A stretch of 64,000 nt of DNA from contig NC_079219.1 in assembly GCF_029633865.1 (NCBI RefSeq), positions 18,005,963 through 18,069,962 of the forward strand. Reading direction: 5' to 3'. Position 1 is the first letter of the stretch. Each line of letters starts with the position of its first letter. Shown in pieces: positions 1 to 9,607 of this stretch. The notes beneath the pieces are model-generated. The model ran no database searches. It saw nothing but the letters and a program-made list of their open reading frames with translations, and was not told the DNA's origin. The position numbers were made by a program, and so were the translations under genes. The stretch comes from Lampris incognitus. Its lineage: Eukaryota; Chordata; Actinopteri; Lampriformes; Lampridae.

Positions 1-198
1 CGTGTACAATGGTCTACTGCAGTAAGTACTTTTCTTGTTTGTGGATGTTGGCCTACGAAAACTGTGCAGACAGCAGCATTTACAAGCTTCAGTTCGAAAG
101 GTTAACAAGTTGGAATGCAAGCAATGAACTAGAAACACACTCTGATCAATGTGAACTGACTGTCTACAAATAAGAGAGCGCACATGTACCAGCTTGGT

Positions 199-271
199 TG
201 CCGAAACCCGGGATCGAACCAGGGACCTTTAGATCTTCAGTCTAACGCTCTCCCAACTGAGCTATTTCGGC
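199..271 (-). tRNA. tRNA-Phe(GAA), unit 1
   Basis: Read on the minus strand this is 73 nt beginning GCCGAAATAGCTCAG and ending TTTCGGC plus discriminator A. The anticodon loop is CTGAAGA, giving anticodon GAA. The 7-bp acceptor stem pairs fully, and the A box and the B box (GGTTCGATCCC) are perfect. As far as I can recall it matches the canonical vertebrate tRNA-Phe base for base, so it is probably functional. No run of four T lies directly downstream on the minus strand, so transcription may end at a weaker site. Confidence 0.96.
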
Positions 272-513
272 ACAGAACGCAGGGGTCAAGCTTTGTAATC
301 TTGATCTCTCCCTGCCCATGTACTATGATCTATTTCTCACGGAATGGGAGAGCATTTCTTTTAAATGTAAGAAGTGTATTTTCAAATCAACTTTGTCTCA
401 TTGAAATACACTATTTTAACGAATACTTATAACCAAGGGCTATAACTAAGTAACTACACAATTAGGTCTGGCTTGAGGCTTCAGCCTCCTTTGGGGTTCA
501 CTTGAAGTGCATA

Positions 514-586
514 GGGGAATTAGCTCAAATGGTAGAGCGCTCGCTTAGCATGCGAGAGGTAACGGGATCAATGCCCGCATTCTCCA
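514..586 (+). tRNA. tRNA-Ala(AGC), unit 1
   Basis: This 73-nt gene starts GGGGAATTAGCTC and ends ATTCTCC plus A. The loop TTAGCAT gives anticodon AGC. Compared with the usual vertebrate gene (as recalled), the T arm has two G-to-A differences, in ACGGGATCAATGCCCGC. One of them leaves an A-C mismatch at the first T-stem pair. The first TTTT downstream is only at about 660. It is likely a real gene, perhaps of lowered activity. It lies about 240 bp from the divergently oriented tRNA-Phe. Confidence 0.9.
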
Positions 587-2038
587 AAGAGCAGGTTCTT
601 GCATATCTATTCAGTGTTGCCTTTGCTAAAGACTCCAAATAATGTTGCTGTTGCTTGAGTTTTGAGCATGACGACAGTTGCTTTGCCCTTTCTTATTCTA
701 TTTAATTTTTTTAGCTCTTAATTTATGTTTAACATGTCCTTATCTCATTAAATTATTCTTTTTAAAAATGCATTTTTAATGTATTCTATAGCTCTTTATG
801 ATGCCTTCATTTAAAGCCTTATACATGAAGACTTGCAATGTCAAGATCATTATAGCTAAAGTGTGGGACTTTTACATACAAATGAATCTCCATTACATTA
901 CAGCCCTTGCTGAACAAGTTCACACAATGATGAGTAAGCCTGTCCCCGCCAGGTAAATCGCTCTGTATTTCGCATCATACCGGAGTTTTAAATGTGGTGT
1001 CTGGGTGACATTCCCGCAATGGCGAGCCGGACATTATACATTGTATAGCAACCAGCAACGATTGATTTGCTCGAGCTAAACTTCCATGTAATGAAAGCGT
1101 TCGAATGCTTGTAATTGGCCAACCATCAGGGCTTTCTACCAGACAGTTTCTGGGCTTGGAAGGTATGGTAGAAAAACCTAAGAAGTGTCCAAAAACAGCT
1201 TCTGATGCTACAGAGAAAAAAAGAATTTCAGCATTCAGAGGAAGGATTAAAGTTAAAAAAATAAATATAAATAAAAGAAAGCGATCGATGGTGAGGACAA
1301 ATACGGAAAACCAATGGTGAAGCTTTGCATCATTTGAGAGTGCTGAAAGAAGAGCATTAATAACTCTTGCTGCCAGAAGGAGGAGAAAAACATCTCTGCT
1401 TCAAGTTTAACATTTGATGATCACAATACATTAGCTTTAGGCCATACTACTTTTTATTTTAAAAGCATGATTTTTGAAATTCCTTTCACTTAACCAGGAG
1501 GTAATATGATATCTTAAAAAATAAATAAATACATTTAAATATAGCTTTGGACTGTTTTTTGTCTGAAGCAAGAATGGTCTCTGGTGTGATATAAGCTATT
1601 CATAGATGTGTTTTTTGGTTGTATGTGTTACTGGAACAAAATCTGAATTTGTGTGCAATTTGAGGGAAACATTTATGTAAACATTTTGATATGAGTATTA
1701 ATATTATCCAAACTTGAACACATACTATGTGATCATCCATTCTCCAGTTCTGCTGTCCTTTCAGTAAAGGCAGCAGTCATGTGTCTTTCACTGAGGGGCT
1801 TTACCAAGGCATCAACTTCATTCACTCCAGTAACAATATCACTTGCCTGAACCAAGGATAGCAAAGGTGTATGGCTTGAATGATCGAGCAAGGTGTCCTA
1901 GAATATTTTTCTGACAGCCACCTCATTATTGGAGCTAAGAAAACAAATGCATACACACACACAATCCTGCTGCAAAGCCAGATTTTGCCTTTGGGAATTA
2001 TTTTTTTGGAATCTTCTTTGTTCAAGTTTTCCCTGCCT
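587..2038. other. AT-rich spacer of unit 1, no gene seen
   Basis: This stretch contains no recognisable protein or RNA gene. It is the repeated spacer between tRNA-Ala and the fossil tRNA-Ala, and pieces of it recur throughout the first 22 kb. Confidence 0.6.
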
Positions 2039-2110
2039 ATGATATTAGCTGATATGATTGAAAGCCCACTTAGCATGAGAAGGACAGTGAGATTGACTCC
2101 CACATTCTCC
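2039..2110 (+). pseudogene. Ancient tRNA-Ala fossil, unit 1
   Basis: This stretch aligns end to end, without gaps (72 positions), with the tRNA-Ala gene 1.5 kb upstream. It keeps ATTAGCT in the D arm, CTTAGCATG around the anticodon and CATTCTCC at the 3' end. The acceptor 5' strand, D stem and T stem no longer pair, so it cannot be a working tRNA. The same fossil recurs at the matching place in the other units. I infer that the ancestral unit held two Ala genes. Confidence 0.7.
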
Positions 2111-2583
2111 TTAATGAACCCTTTTTGATATGTGGTGCAATAGCTTAACAAGGCATTTCCAAAAGGCCTTTCCATACCGGATATATACCTTTAATTGAGA
2201 AGTGCGTTTTTTTGGCTTTATGATCAGTCGAGCTTAGAACGTACAGTGTTTTACTGCAGTCTGTACTTTTCTTGTTTGTGAAAGGCTCAAGGCTTAAAGA
2301 AGCATTTCTTGAAGGCTTTTCCATACTGATAATTCACCTTTATGTGAGAGTGCTTTTTCCATGCTTTTGGAGCGGCTGGGCTTTGCGTGTACAATGGTCT
2401 ACTGCAGTAAGTACTTTTCTTGTTTGTGGATGTTGGCCTACGAAAACTGTGCAGACAGCAGCATTTACAAGCTTCAGTTCGAAAGGTTAACAAGTTGGAA
2501 TGCAAGCAATGAACTAGAAACACACTCTGATCAATGTGAACTGACTGTCTACAAATAAGAGAGCGCACATGTACCAGCTTGGT

Positions 2584-2656
2584 TGCCGAAACCCGGGATC
2601 GAACCAGGGACCTTTAGATCTTCAGTCTAACGCTCTCCCAACTGAGCTATTTCGGC
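2584..2656 (-). tRNA. tRNA-Phe(GAA), unit 2
   Basis: This is the same 73-nt sequence as the unit 1 copy, exactly 2385 bases further on, with anticodon GAA and intact A and B boxes. It is identical to the unit 1 gene and the flanks are nearly identical, which points to a recent tandem duplication. It is probably functional. Confidence 0.96.
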
Positions 2657-2898
2657 ACAGAACGCAGGGGTCAAGCTTTGTAATCTTGATCTCTCCCTGC
2701 CCATGTACTATGATCTATTTCTCACGGAATGGGAGAGCATTTCTTTTAAATGTAAGAAGTGTATTTTCAAATCAACTTTGTCTCATTGAAATACACTATT
2801 TTAACGAATACTTATAACCAAGGGCTATAACTAAGTAACTACACAATTAGGTCTGGCTTGAGGCTTCAGCCTCCTTTGGGGTTCACTTGAAGTGCATA

Positions 2899-2971
2899 GG
2901 GGAATTAGCTCAAATGGTAGAGCGCTCGCTTAGCATGCGAGAGGTAACGGGATCAATGCCCGCATTCTCCA
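2899..2971 (+). tRNA. tRNA-Ala(AGC), unit 2
   Basis: This is the duplicate of the gene at 514, with the same two T-arm changes and anticodon AGC. Sharing these changes shows that they predate the duplication. As in unit 1 there is no close TTTT terminator. Confidence 0.9.
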
Positions 2972-4419
2972 AAGAGCAGGTTCTTGCATGTCTATTCAGT
3001 GTTGCCTTTGCTAAAGACTCCAAATAATGTTGCTATTGCTTGAGTTTTGAGCATGACGACAGTTGCTTTGCCCTTTCTTATTCTATTTAATTTTTTTAGC
3101 TCTTAATTTATGTTTAACATGTCCTTATCTCATTAAATTATTCTTTTTAAAAATGCATTTTTAATGTATTCTATAGCTCTTTATGATGCCTTCATTTAAA
3201 GCCTTATACATGAAGACTTGCAATGTCAAGATCATTATAGCTAAAGTGTGGGACTTTTACATACAAATGAATCTCCATTACATTACAGCCCTTGCTGAAC
3301 AAGTTCACACAATGATGATTAAGCCTGTCCCCGCCAGGTAAATCGCTCTGTATTTCGCATCATACCGGAGTTTTTAATGTGGTGTCTGGGTGACATTCCC
3401 GCAATGGCGAGCCGGACATTATACATTGTATAGCAACCAGCAACGATTGATTTACCCGAGCTAAACTTCCATGTAATGAAAGCGTTCGAACGCTTGTAAT
3501 TGGCCAACCATCAGGGCTTTCTACCAGACAGCTTCTGGGCTTGAAAGGTATGGTAGAAAAACCTAAGAAGCGTCCAAGAACAGCTTCTGATGCTACAGAG
3601 AAAAAAAGAATTTCAGCATTCAGAGGAAGGATTAAAGTTAAAAAAATAAATATAAATAAAAGAAAGCGATCGATGGTGAGGACAAATACGGAAAACCAAT
3701 GGTGAAGCTTTGCATCATTTGAGAGTGCTGAAAGAAGAGCATTAATAACTCTTGCTGCCAGAAGGAGGAGAAAAACATCTCTGCTTCAAGTTTAACATTT
3801 GATGATCACAATACATTAGCTTTAGGCCATACTACTTTTTATTTTAAAAGCATGATTTTTGAAATTCCTTTCACTTAACCAGGAGGTAATATGATATCTT
3901 AAAAAATAAATAAATACATTTAAATATAGCTTTGGACTGTTTTTTGTCTGAAGAAAGAATGGTCTCTGGTGTGATATAAGCTATTCATAGATGTGTTTTT
4001 TGGTTGTATGTGTTACTGGAACAAAATCTGAATTTGTGTGCAATTTGAGTGAAACATTTATGTAAACATTTTGATATGAGTATTAATATTATCCCAACTT
4101 GAACACATATGTGATCATCCATTCTCCAGTTCTGCTGTCCTTTCAGTAAAGGCAGCAGTCATGTGGCTTTCACTGAGGGGCTTTACCAAGGCATCAACTT
4201 CATTCACTCCAGTAACAATATCACTTGCCTGAACCAAGGATAGCAAAGGTGTATGGCTTGAATGATCGAGCAAGGTGTCCTAGAATATTTTTCTGACAGC
4301 CACCTCATTATTGGAGCTAAGAAAACAAATGCATACACACACACACACAATCCTGCTGCAAGGCCAGATTTTGCCTTTGGGAATGATTTTGTTGGAATTA
4401 TCTTCAAGTTTCCCTGCCT
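2972..4419. other. Spacer of unit 2, no gene seen
   Basis: This is the second copy of the AT-rich spacer. It differs from unit 1 by scattered substitutions and by a longer CA stretch near 4335. No gene can be supported. Confidence 0.6.
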
Positions 4420-4491
4420 ATGATATTAGCTGCTATGATTGACGGCCCGCTTAGAATGGGAAGGACAGTGAGACTGACACCCAAATTCTCC
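4420..4491 (+). pseudogene. Ancient tRNA-Ala fossil, unit 2
   Basis: This is the counterpart of the fossil at 2039, also 72 positions long. It has further changes, including AGA in place of AGC in the anticodon region. The cloverleaf stems do not pair. Confidence 0.65.
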
Positions 4492-4948
4492 TTAATGAAC
4501 CCTTTTTGATATGTGGCGCAATAGCTTAAGAAGGCATTTCCAAAAGGCCTTTTCATACTGGATACATACCTTTAATTGAGAAGTGCGTTTTTTGGCTTTA
4601 TGATCAGACGGGCTTTTTATGCAGTCTGTACTGTTCTTTTTTGTGAATGCCTCAAGGCTTAAAGAAGCATTTCCTGAAGGCCTTTGCATACTGAAGATAC
4701 ACCTTAACATAGAGTACTTTTCCATGCTTTTGGAGCAGCTGGGCCTTCGCACGTACAACAGTCTACCGCAGTAAGTACTTTTCTTGTTTGTGGAAGCCGG
4801 CCCTACAAAAACTCTGCAGACAGCAGCATTTACAAGCTTCAGTTGGAAAGGTTAACAAGCTGAAATGCATGCACTGAACTAGAAACACTCTCTTATCGAT
4901 GTGAACTGGCTGTCTACAAACAAGAGTGAATGCATATACCAGCTTTGT

Positions 4949-5013
4949 TGCCGAAACCCGGGATCGAACCAGGGGCCTTTAGTCTAACGCTCTCCCAACT
5001 GAGCTATTTCGGC
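4949..5013 (-). pseudogene. tRNA-Phe pseudogene lacking the anticodon
   Basis: Both ends are those of tRNA-Phe, with an intact 7-bp acceptor stem and the B box. Compared with the copies at 199 and 2584, eight bases (GAAGATCT on the tRNA strand) are missing, removing the anticodon and part of its stem. The remaining 65 nt could still be transcribed by Pol III but cannot decode phenylalanine. The T arm also has one substitution. Confidence 0.92.
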
Positions 5014-6032
5014 ACAGAACGCAGGGGTTAAGCTTTGTAATCTTGATCCCTCCCTCCCCATGTACTATGATCTATTTTTCATGGAATGGGAGAGCATTTC
5101 TTTTAAATGGAAAGAAGTGTATTTCAAATGGACTTAGTCTCATTGAAATACACTATTTTGATAAATACTAATACTCATATCAAAAAGTTTAATGTATATG
5201 TAAATGCGTCACTCAAATCGCACACAAATTCAGATTTTTTTCCTTTAACACGTATAACAAAAAACACATCCACAAATAGCTGATATCAAACAAGAGACCA
5301 TTCCTTTTCAGACAAAAAAACAGTCCAAAGCTATTTTTTGGGTGTTTTTAAGGTATCATATTACCTCCTGCTAATCTGGAAGGAATTTCAAAAATCATGC
5401 TTTCAAAATAATAAGTAGCACGGTCTAAAGCTAATGTATTGAGATCATTAATTGTTAAACAAATGGGGAAGTTTTTCTCCTCCTTCTGGCAGCAAGAGTA
5501 AGTACTTCTCTTCTTTCAGCACTCTCCAATGAGGAAAAGTGACACCAACGGTTCGCCATGTTTGTTCTTGCCAACGATCCATTTTTTTTCTTTTCTTTCT
5601 CCTTTTTTTTTTTTTTACTTTAATCCTTCCTCTGAATACTGAGTTTCTTTTTTCTCTGGAGCATCAGAGAAATTTCTGGACGCTTCTTAGGTTTTTCCGC
5701 CATAGCTTCCAAGCCCGGAAGCAAGGGCTTGAATGTCACGGACATTCATTTGTATGTAAAAGTCCCACACTCTAGCTTTCCATTGCAAGTCTGTATGTAT
5801 AAGGCTTTAAATAAAGGCATAAAAAAGAGACCGAATACAAAAAAATACATTTTTAAAGGATTAAATTAATTAGATAAAGACATGTTAAAAAACAAATTAA
5901 GATAAAATTAAATAGAATAATAAAGGCAAACATAGCTGTCATCAGGCTTAAAACTCACGCAATGGCAACATTATTTTGATCATTTGCAGTCTTTCGCAAA
6001 GGCAACACCGACTAGGGAAGCAAGGAATTCTT

Positions 6033-6105
6033 TGGAGAATGCGGGCATCGATCCTGCTACCTCTCGCATGCTAAGCGAGGGTTCTACCATTTGAGATAAT
6101 TCCCA
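6033..6105 (-). pseudogene. Degenerate tRNA-Ala(AGC) in the inverted copy
   Basis: The anticodon arm (CGCTTAGCATGCG) and the 3' half are preserved, and the T loop keeps the canonical ATCGATG. The first acceptor base has changed from G to T. The D arm (ATCTC against GAACC) and one T-stem pair no longer match. It is probably a pseudogene, though the AGC anticodon survives. Confidence 0.75.
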
Positions 6106-6349
6106 TTATGCACATTAAGGGAACCCCAAAGGAGGCTGAAGCCTGAAGCCAGGCCTAGTTGTGTAGTTACTTAGTTATAGCACTTGGCTATACGTATTAA
6201 TCAGAATAGTATACTTAAATGAGGTTGAGTTCATTTGAAAATGCACTTCTTTCCAATTAAAAGAAATGCTTTCCCATGCCTTGAGAAACAGGTCATCATA
6301 CATGGAGAGGGAGGGATCAAGATTCCAAAGTGTAACCCCTGCATGCTGT

Positions 6350-6400
6350 GCCGAAACAGCTCAGTTGGGAGAGCGTTAGACTGAAGATCTGAAGGTCCCG
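6350..6400 (+). pseudogene. tRNA-Phe 5' fragment
   Basis: About 51 nt match tRNA-Phe from its first base through the anticodon arm (CTGAAGATC) to GGTCCC. The T arm and the acceptor 3' strand are then replaced by unrelated sequence. It is truncated and non-functional. Confidence 0.85.
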
Positions 6401-6560
6401 GAGTAGCAGGCCAGATTAACCCCTCCACCAAACTATACCCCTGTAGTCCAGATTATACCAAGTGCCAGTAAATATAGTGTCTGGGGTGACATTCCCCGGC
6501 TGGTGTACCGGATGTGATACATAGTCATACATTTTACATCACCAGAAGTGATTGCTTTGC

Positions 6561-6820
6561 TGGCGCCTGGGTAGCATAGCGGTCTATTCCATTGCCTACC
6601 AACACGAGATTGCCGGGTCGAATCCCTGTGTTACCTCTGGCTTGGTTGGACGTCCCTACAGATACAATTTGGCCGTTTCTGTGGGTGAGAAGCCGGATGT
6701 GGGTATCTGTCCTGGTTGCTGCCCTAGAACCTCCTCTGGTCGGTCGGGGCACCCCTCGGATCAGCAGACAAGGGGTGGAGCAGCAACCGGGACGCCTCAA
6801 ACAGGGAAAACAAAAGAAGC
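6561..6820 (+). mobile_element. tRNA-derived SINE (family A), internally shortened
   Basis: The head shows Pol III boxes (TAGCATAGCGG as A box, GGGTCGAATCC as B box). It is flanked by a 14-bp direct repeat, AGTGATTGCTTTGC, at 6547-6560 and 6821-6834, which is the target-site duplication. Compared with the fuller relative at 47,640-48,087 it lacks roughly 190 bases of the middle. Pieces of the same family lie at about 12,620-12,890. Confidence 0.85.
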
Positions 6821-7676
6821 AGTGATTGCTTTGCCAGAGCTGAACTTCCATGTGAAAAAAGTGACTGTATGCCTCTAATTGGCTTGCCTTCAGGGCTTTC
6901 TGCCAGACAAGTTCCAAATATGGAAACTTTGGTGGCTAAACCTAAGAAACGTCCAAAAAAAGTTTCTGATGCTCCAGAATAAAAATAAACTGAGCGTTCA
7001 GAGGAAGGGTTAAAGAAAAAAAAGAAAGAAAGAAAGCGATCGACAGTGAGGGCAAAAATGAATAACTATTGCTGTAGGATTTTTTTATTGGAGAGCACTG
7101 AAAGAAGAGAAGTAATTACTGTGACTGCCAGAAGTGGAGACAAAACTTCCACACGCACTGCAGTTGATAGATAATCTCAACACTAGCTTTAGCCATTGCT
7201 ACGTTTTATTTAAAATGCTTGTATTTTGAAATCCCTTTCACAATAACAGGAAGTAATATGATTTCTTAAAAACACCCTAAAAATAACTTTGGAGATTTTT
7301 GTCTTTGAATAAAATGGTGTCTGGTGTGATATCAGCTTTTCATGGATGTGTTTTTTCTTTATATGTAATACTGTGAAAATCTTAATTTGTGTGTAATTTC
7401 AGTGAAACATGTACATCTACATTTAACTTTTTAATATGAACATTAATATGATCTATAACTTGAACACATAACTGATCATCTGGTCTCCAGTGTTGTCCTT
7501 TCAGTAAAAGCAGCAGGCATGTGTCTTTCATTGAGGAGGTTGACAATGGCACCAAATTCTTTCATTCCAGTAGCAATTTCACTTACCTGAACCAAGAACA
7601 GCAAAGTTGTATGGCTCTGATGATCGAGCAAGATGACCTGGAATATTGCGTTGACGGCCACCTCATCATTGGAGCT

Positions 7677-7680
<4 letters not shown>

Positions 7681-7734
<54 letters not shown>
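7681..7734. repeat. (CA)n microsatellite
   Basis: An uninterrupted CA dinucleotide run. It creates spurious Thr-His open frames on both strands. Confidence 0.98.
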
Positions 7735-7736
<2 letters not shown>

Positions 7737-7803
7737 CAGAAGCAAGATATTGCCTTTGGGAAGGAAGTTAGTCGAATCTTCCTTGTTTAAGCTTTCTCTG
7801 CTT

Positions 7804-7876
7804 GTGGTAGTAGCTAAAGTGATTGAATGTTTGCTTAGCATGTGAGGGGCAGTGTAATTGACGCTCATAATTTTCT
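7804..7876 (+). pseudogene. Ancient tRNA-Ala fossil, copy 4
   Basis: This aligns over the full length with the fossils at 2039 and 4420. It keeps TAGCT, GCTTAGCATG and a degraded ATTTTCT 3' end. The stems are gone. Its position inside the unit matches the other fossils. Confidence 0.6.
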
Positions 7877-8700
7877 ACAACTAGCTGGTTTTTATATTCT
7901 GTGTCAAGGCTTAAAAAAGCATTTCCTGAGGGTCTTTCTGCAGTGAAGATTAACCTTTAACTGAGAGGCGCTTGTCCAGCCATTTTGAGCAGCTAGGCTT
8001 TGCAGCTGTGGTGTTCTTACTAAAGTCTGTACTTCGCTTGTTTGCCTTTACGTAAAACCTCACTCATAAAGACTTGCGATGTCAAGATCATTAAAGCTAG
8101 AGTGTGGGACTTTTAAATATACACGAAAGACCATGACATTCAAGCCCTTGCCAAATGAGTTCACACAATGATGATTACGCCTGTCACCACCAGGTAAATC
8201 TCTCTGTATTCCGCAGTATACCGGAGTTGTAAATCTGGTGTCTGGGGTGACATTCCCGCACTGGTGCACTGGCTGTGATACATAGTGATATAGTATTTTA
8301 CATCATCCAACAATGATTGCTTTGCCTGAGCTGAAATTCCGTGTGATTGCATGCCTCTAATTAAAAAAAACAAAAACAAAAAGCCCTAATTAAAAAAAAA
8401 AACCCTTGCTACTTTTTATTTAAAATACTTGATTTTTGAAATCCCTTTCACATTACCAGGAAGTAAAATGATTTCTTAAAAACGCCCTAAAAATAACTAT
8501 GGTGCTCCACTAAAGTCTGTACTTTGCTCCTTTGTGGACCCCCCCCCCCAAATCTCTGTAGAAAGCAGAATTCCCAAATTTTTGGCAGAAGCATTGAGAA
8601 GTTAGATTGCAAGCAAAGACTTAGAAGCACTCTCTAATCTGTGTCACAAGAGGTGAACTGGCTGTCTATGAACAACATAAAGTTCACGTACCAGTGTCAT

Positions 8701-8752
8701 TGCCGATACATGGAATTGAACCAGGGATGATTAGATCTTCAGTCTATCGCAC
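8701..8752 (-). pseudogene. tRNA-Phe pseudogene, 3' part (split by a LINE)
   Basis: On the minus strand this is the 3' two-thirds of a diverged tRNA-Phe, including CTGAAGATC around the anticodon GAA and the T arm. At 8752 it stops at a T-rich stretch. The missing 5' third re-appears at 10,904-10,923, about 2.15 kb away, in the correct orientation. The gene was cut by a LINE insertion. Confidence 0.8.
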
Positions 8753-8833
8753 TTTTTTTTAAACATTTTCTTTTTTTTTTCTTTTACAAACTTTTTTACA
8801 GGTCTGTGAATTTGAGAAATGTATTACTGTAAG

Positions 8834-9088
8834 CCCCTTCCCTTGGAGGTTTACCGGGCATGGCAAACTGGGAGGAGACCCCGGGGTAGACCCAAAACTC
8901 GCTGGAGGGACTACATGTCCAGTCTGGTCTGGGAATGCCTTAGGATCCCCCAGGAAGAGCTGGAGGGCGTTGCTGGGGAGAGGGCCGTCTAGAGCGCCCT
9001 ACTTTGCTTGCTGCCACCGCGCCCCAACCCCGGAGAAGCGGCTGAAGATGAATGAATGAATGAATGAATGAATGAATGAATGAATGAA
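8834..9088 (+). mobile_element. LINE 3' end with (GAAT)n tail, nested
   Basis: This encodes the C-terminal stretch of a fish LINE ORF (broken reading near GRPKTRWRDY, then PQEELEGVAGER) and ends in an (AATG)n tail. A 12-bp duplication, TATTACTGTAAG, at 8822-8833 and 9089-9100 brackets it. That proves insertion into the older LINE sequence around it. Confidence 0.8.
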
Positions 9089-9297
9089 TATTACTGTAAG
9101 CAAAGTAGTATCAGTAGTAGAATGAAAAACGATAAAATTTAAAAAACTGCACAAAATCTATAAATATTTTGTGTCCAACGTGGTGCTCAAACCCATGACC
9201 ATGATATTTTTTTCTTTTTTAACATATTTTCACAGATATAAGCACAATCATTTGAACAAGAAGAAAACTTAAGATACATGACATTCAACTAAAGTTT

Positions 9298-9607
9298 AAA
9301 ATACAGATAGACAAGACAGAAAAATAGTGAGGTAACCTGTAGACTCTAGCATGGCTTATAGCCTATAGGGCCCCCACCAAATAAAAGAAATCCAATTCAA
9401 AAACCACAGATCGACAAGACAGTACAATAGTGCGGTAACCTACAGGCTTTTGCATGGCTTCCATTCCACAGGCCCCCCACCAAATCAAAACAATACAATA
9501 TTAACACACGTATAGACAAGACAGAAAATAGTGAGGGAACCTGTAGTCTTTGGCATAGCTTCCAGCCTACAGACCCCCTCCATATCAAAGAAATCAAATA
9601 TTAAAAA
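9298..9607. repeat. Three-copy minisatellite (~105-bp unit)
   Basis: Three diverged tandem copies each contain a GACAAGACAG start, a GGTAACCT-type core and a CCCCCACC stretch. They probably lie within the 3' UTR of the surrounding LINE. Confidence 0.75.

Larger units (their letters stand above)
1..4745. repeat. Tandem duplication of a ~2.39-kb tRNA-bearing unit
   Basis: Position 1 onward re-appears at position 2386 with an offset of 2385 bases, and the two copies look about 99% identical over their first 1.7 kb (roughly a dozen differences by eye). Each unit holds tRNA-Phe (minus), tRNA-Ala (plus) and a decayed second tRNA-Ala. The last 200 bases of the units differ more, so the copies may have been partly homogenised or joined at an older boundary. 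A third, poorer copy begins near 4746. I see no protein gene in either unit; open frames here are chance or run across the tRNAs. Confidence 0.93.
5160..6415 (-). repeat. Inverted copy of part of the tRNA unit
   Basis: From about 5160 the sequence is the reverse complement of unit positions of roughly 1700 down to 220. It holds the unit's spacer, its tRNA-Ala (now on minus) and its tRNA-Phe (now on plus) in reversed order. It abuts a direct partial copy at 4746-5160, so copy 3 is a head-to-head rearrangement. Divergence is clearly greater than between units 1 and 2. Confidence 0.85.
6440..8700 (+). repeat. Diverged direct copy of the tRNA unit (copy 4)
   Basis: This stretch resembles unit positions of about 990-2300, then jumps back to about 800-1100 near 8040, so it was assembled from two partial copies. 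The live tRNA-Phe and tRNA-Ala are missing at the internal join. A SINE and a CA repeat interrupt it. No protein gene is seen. Confidence 0.7.

Noticed and set aside
184-432. Identical 82-residue open frames at 184-432 and 2569-2817
   Set aside because: They run through the antisense of tRNA-Phe and the repeated flank; identity only reflects the tandem duplication.
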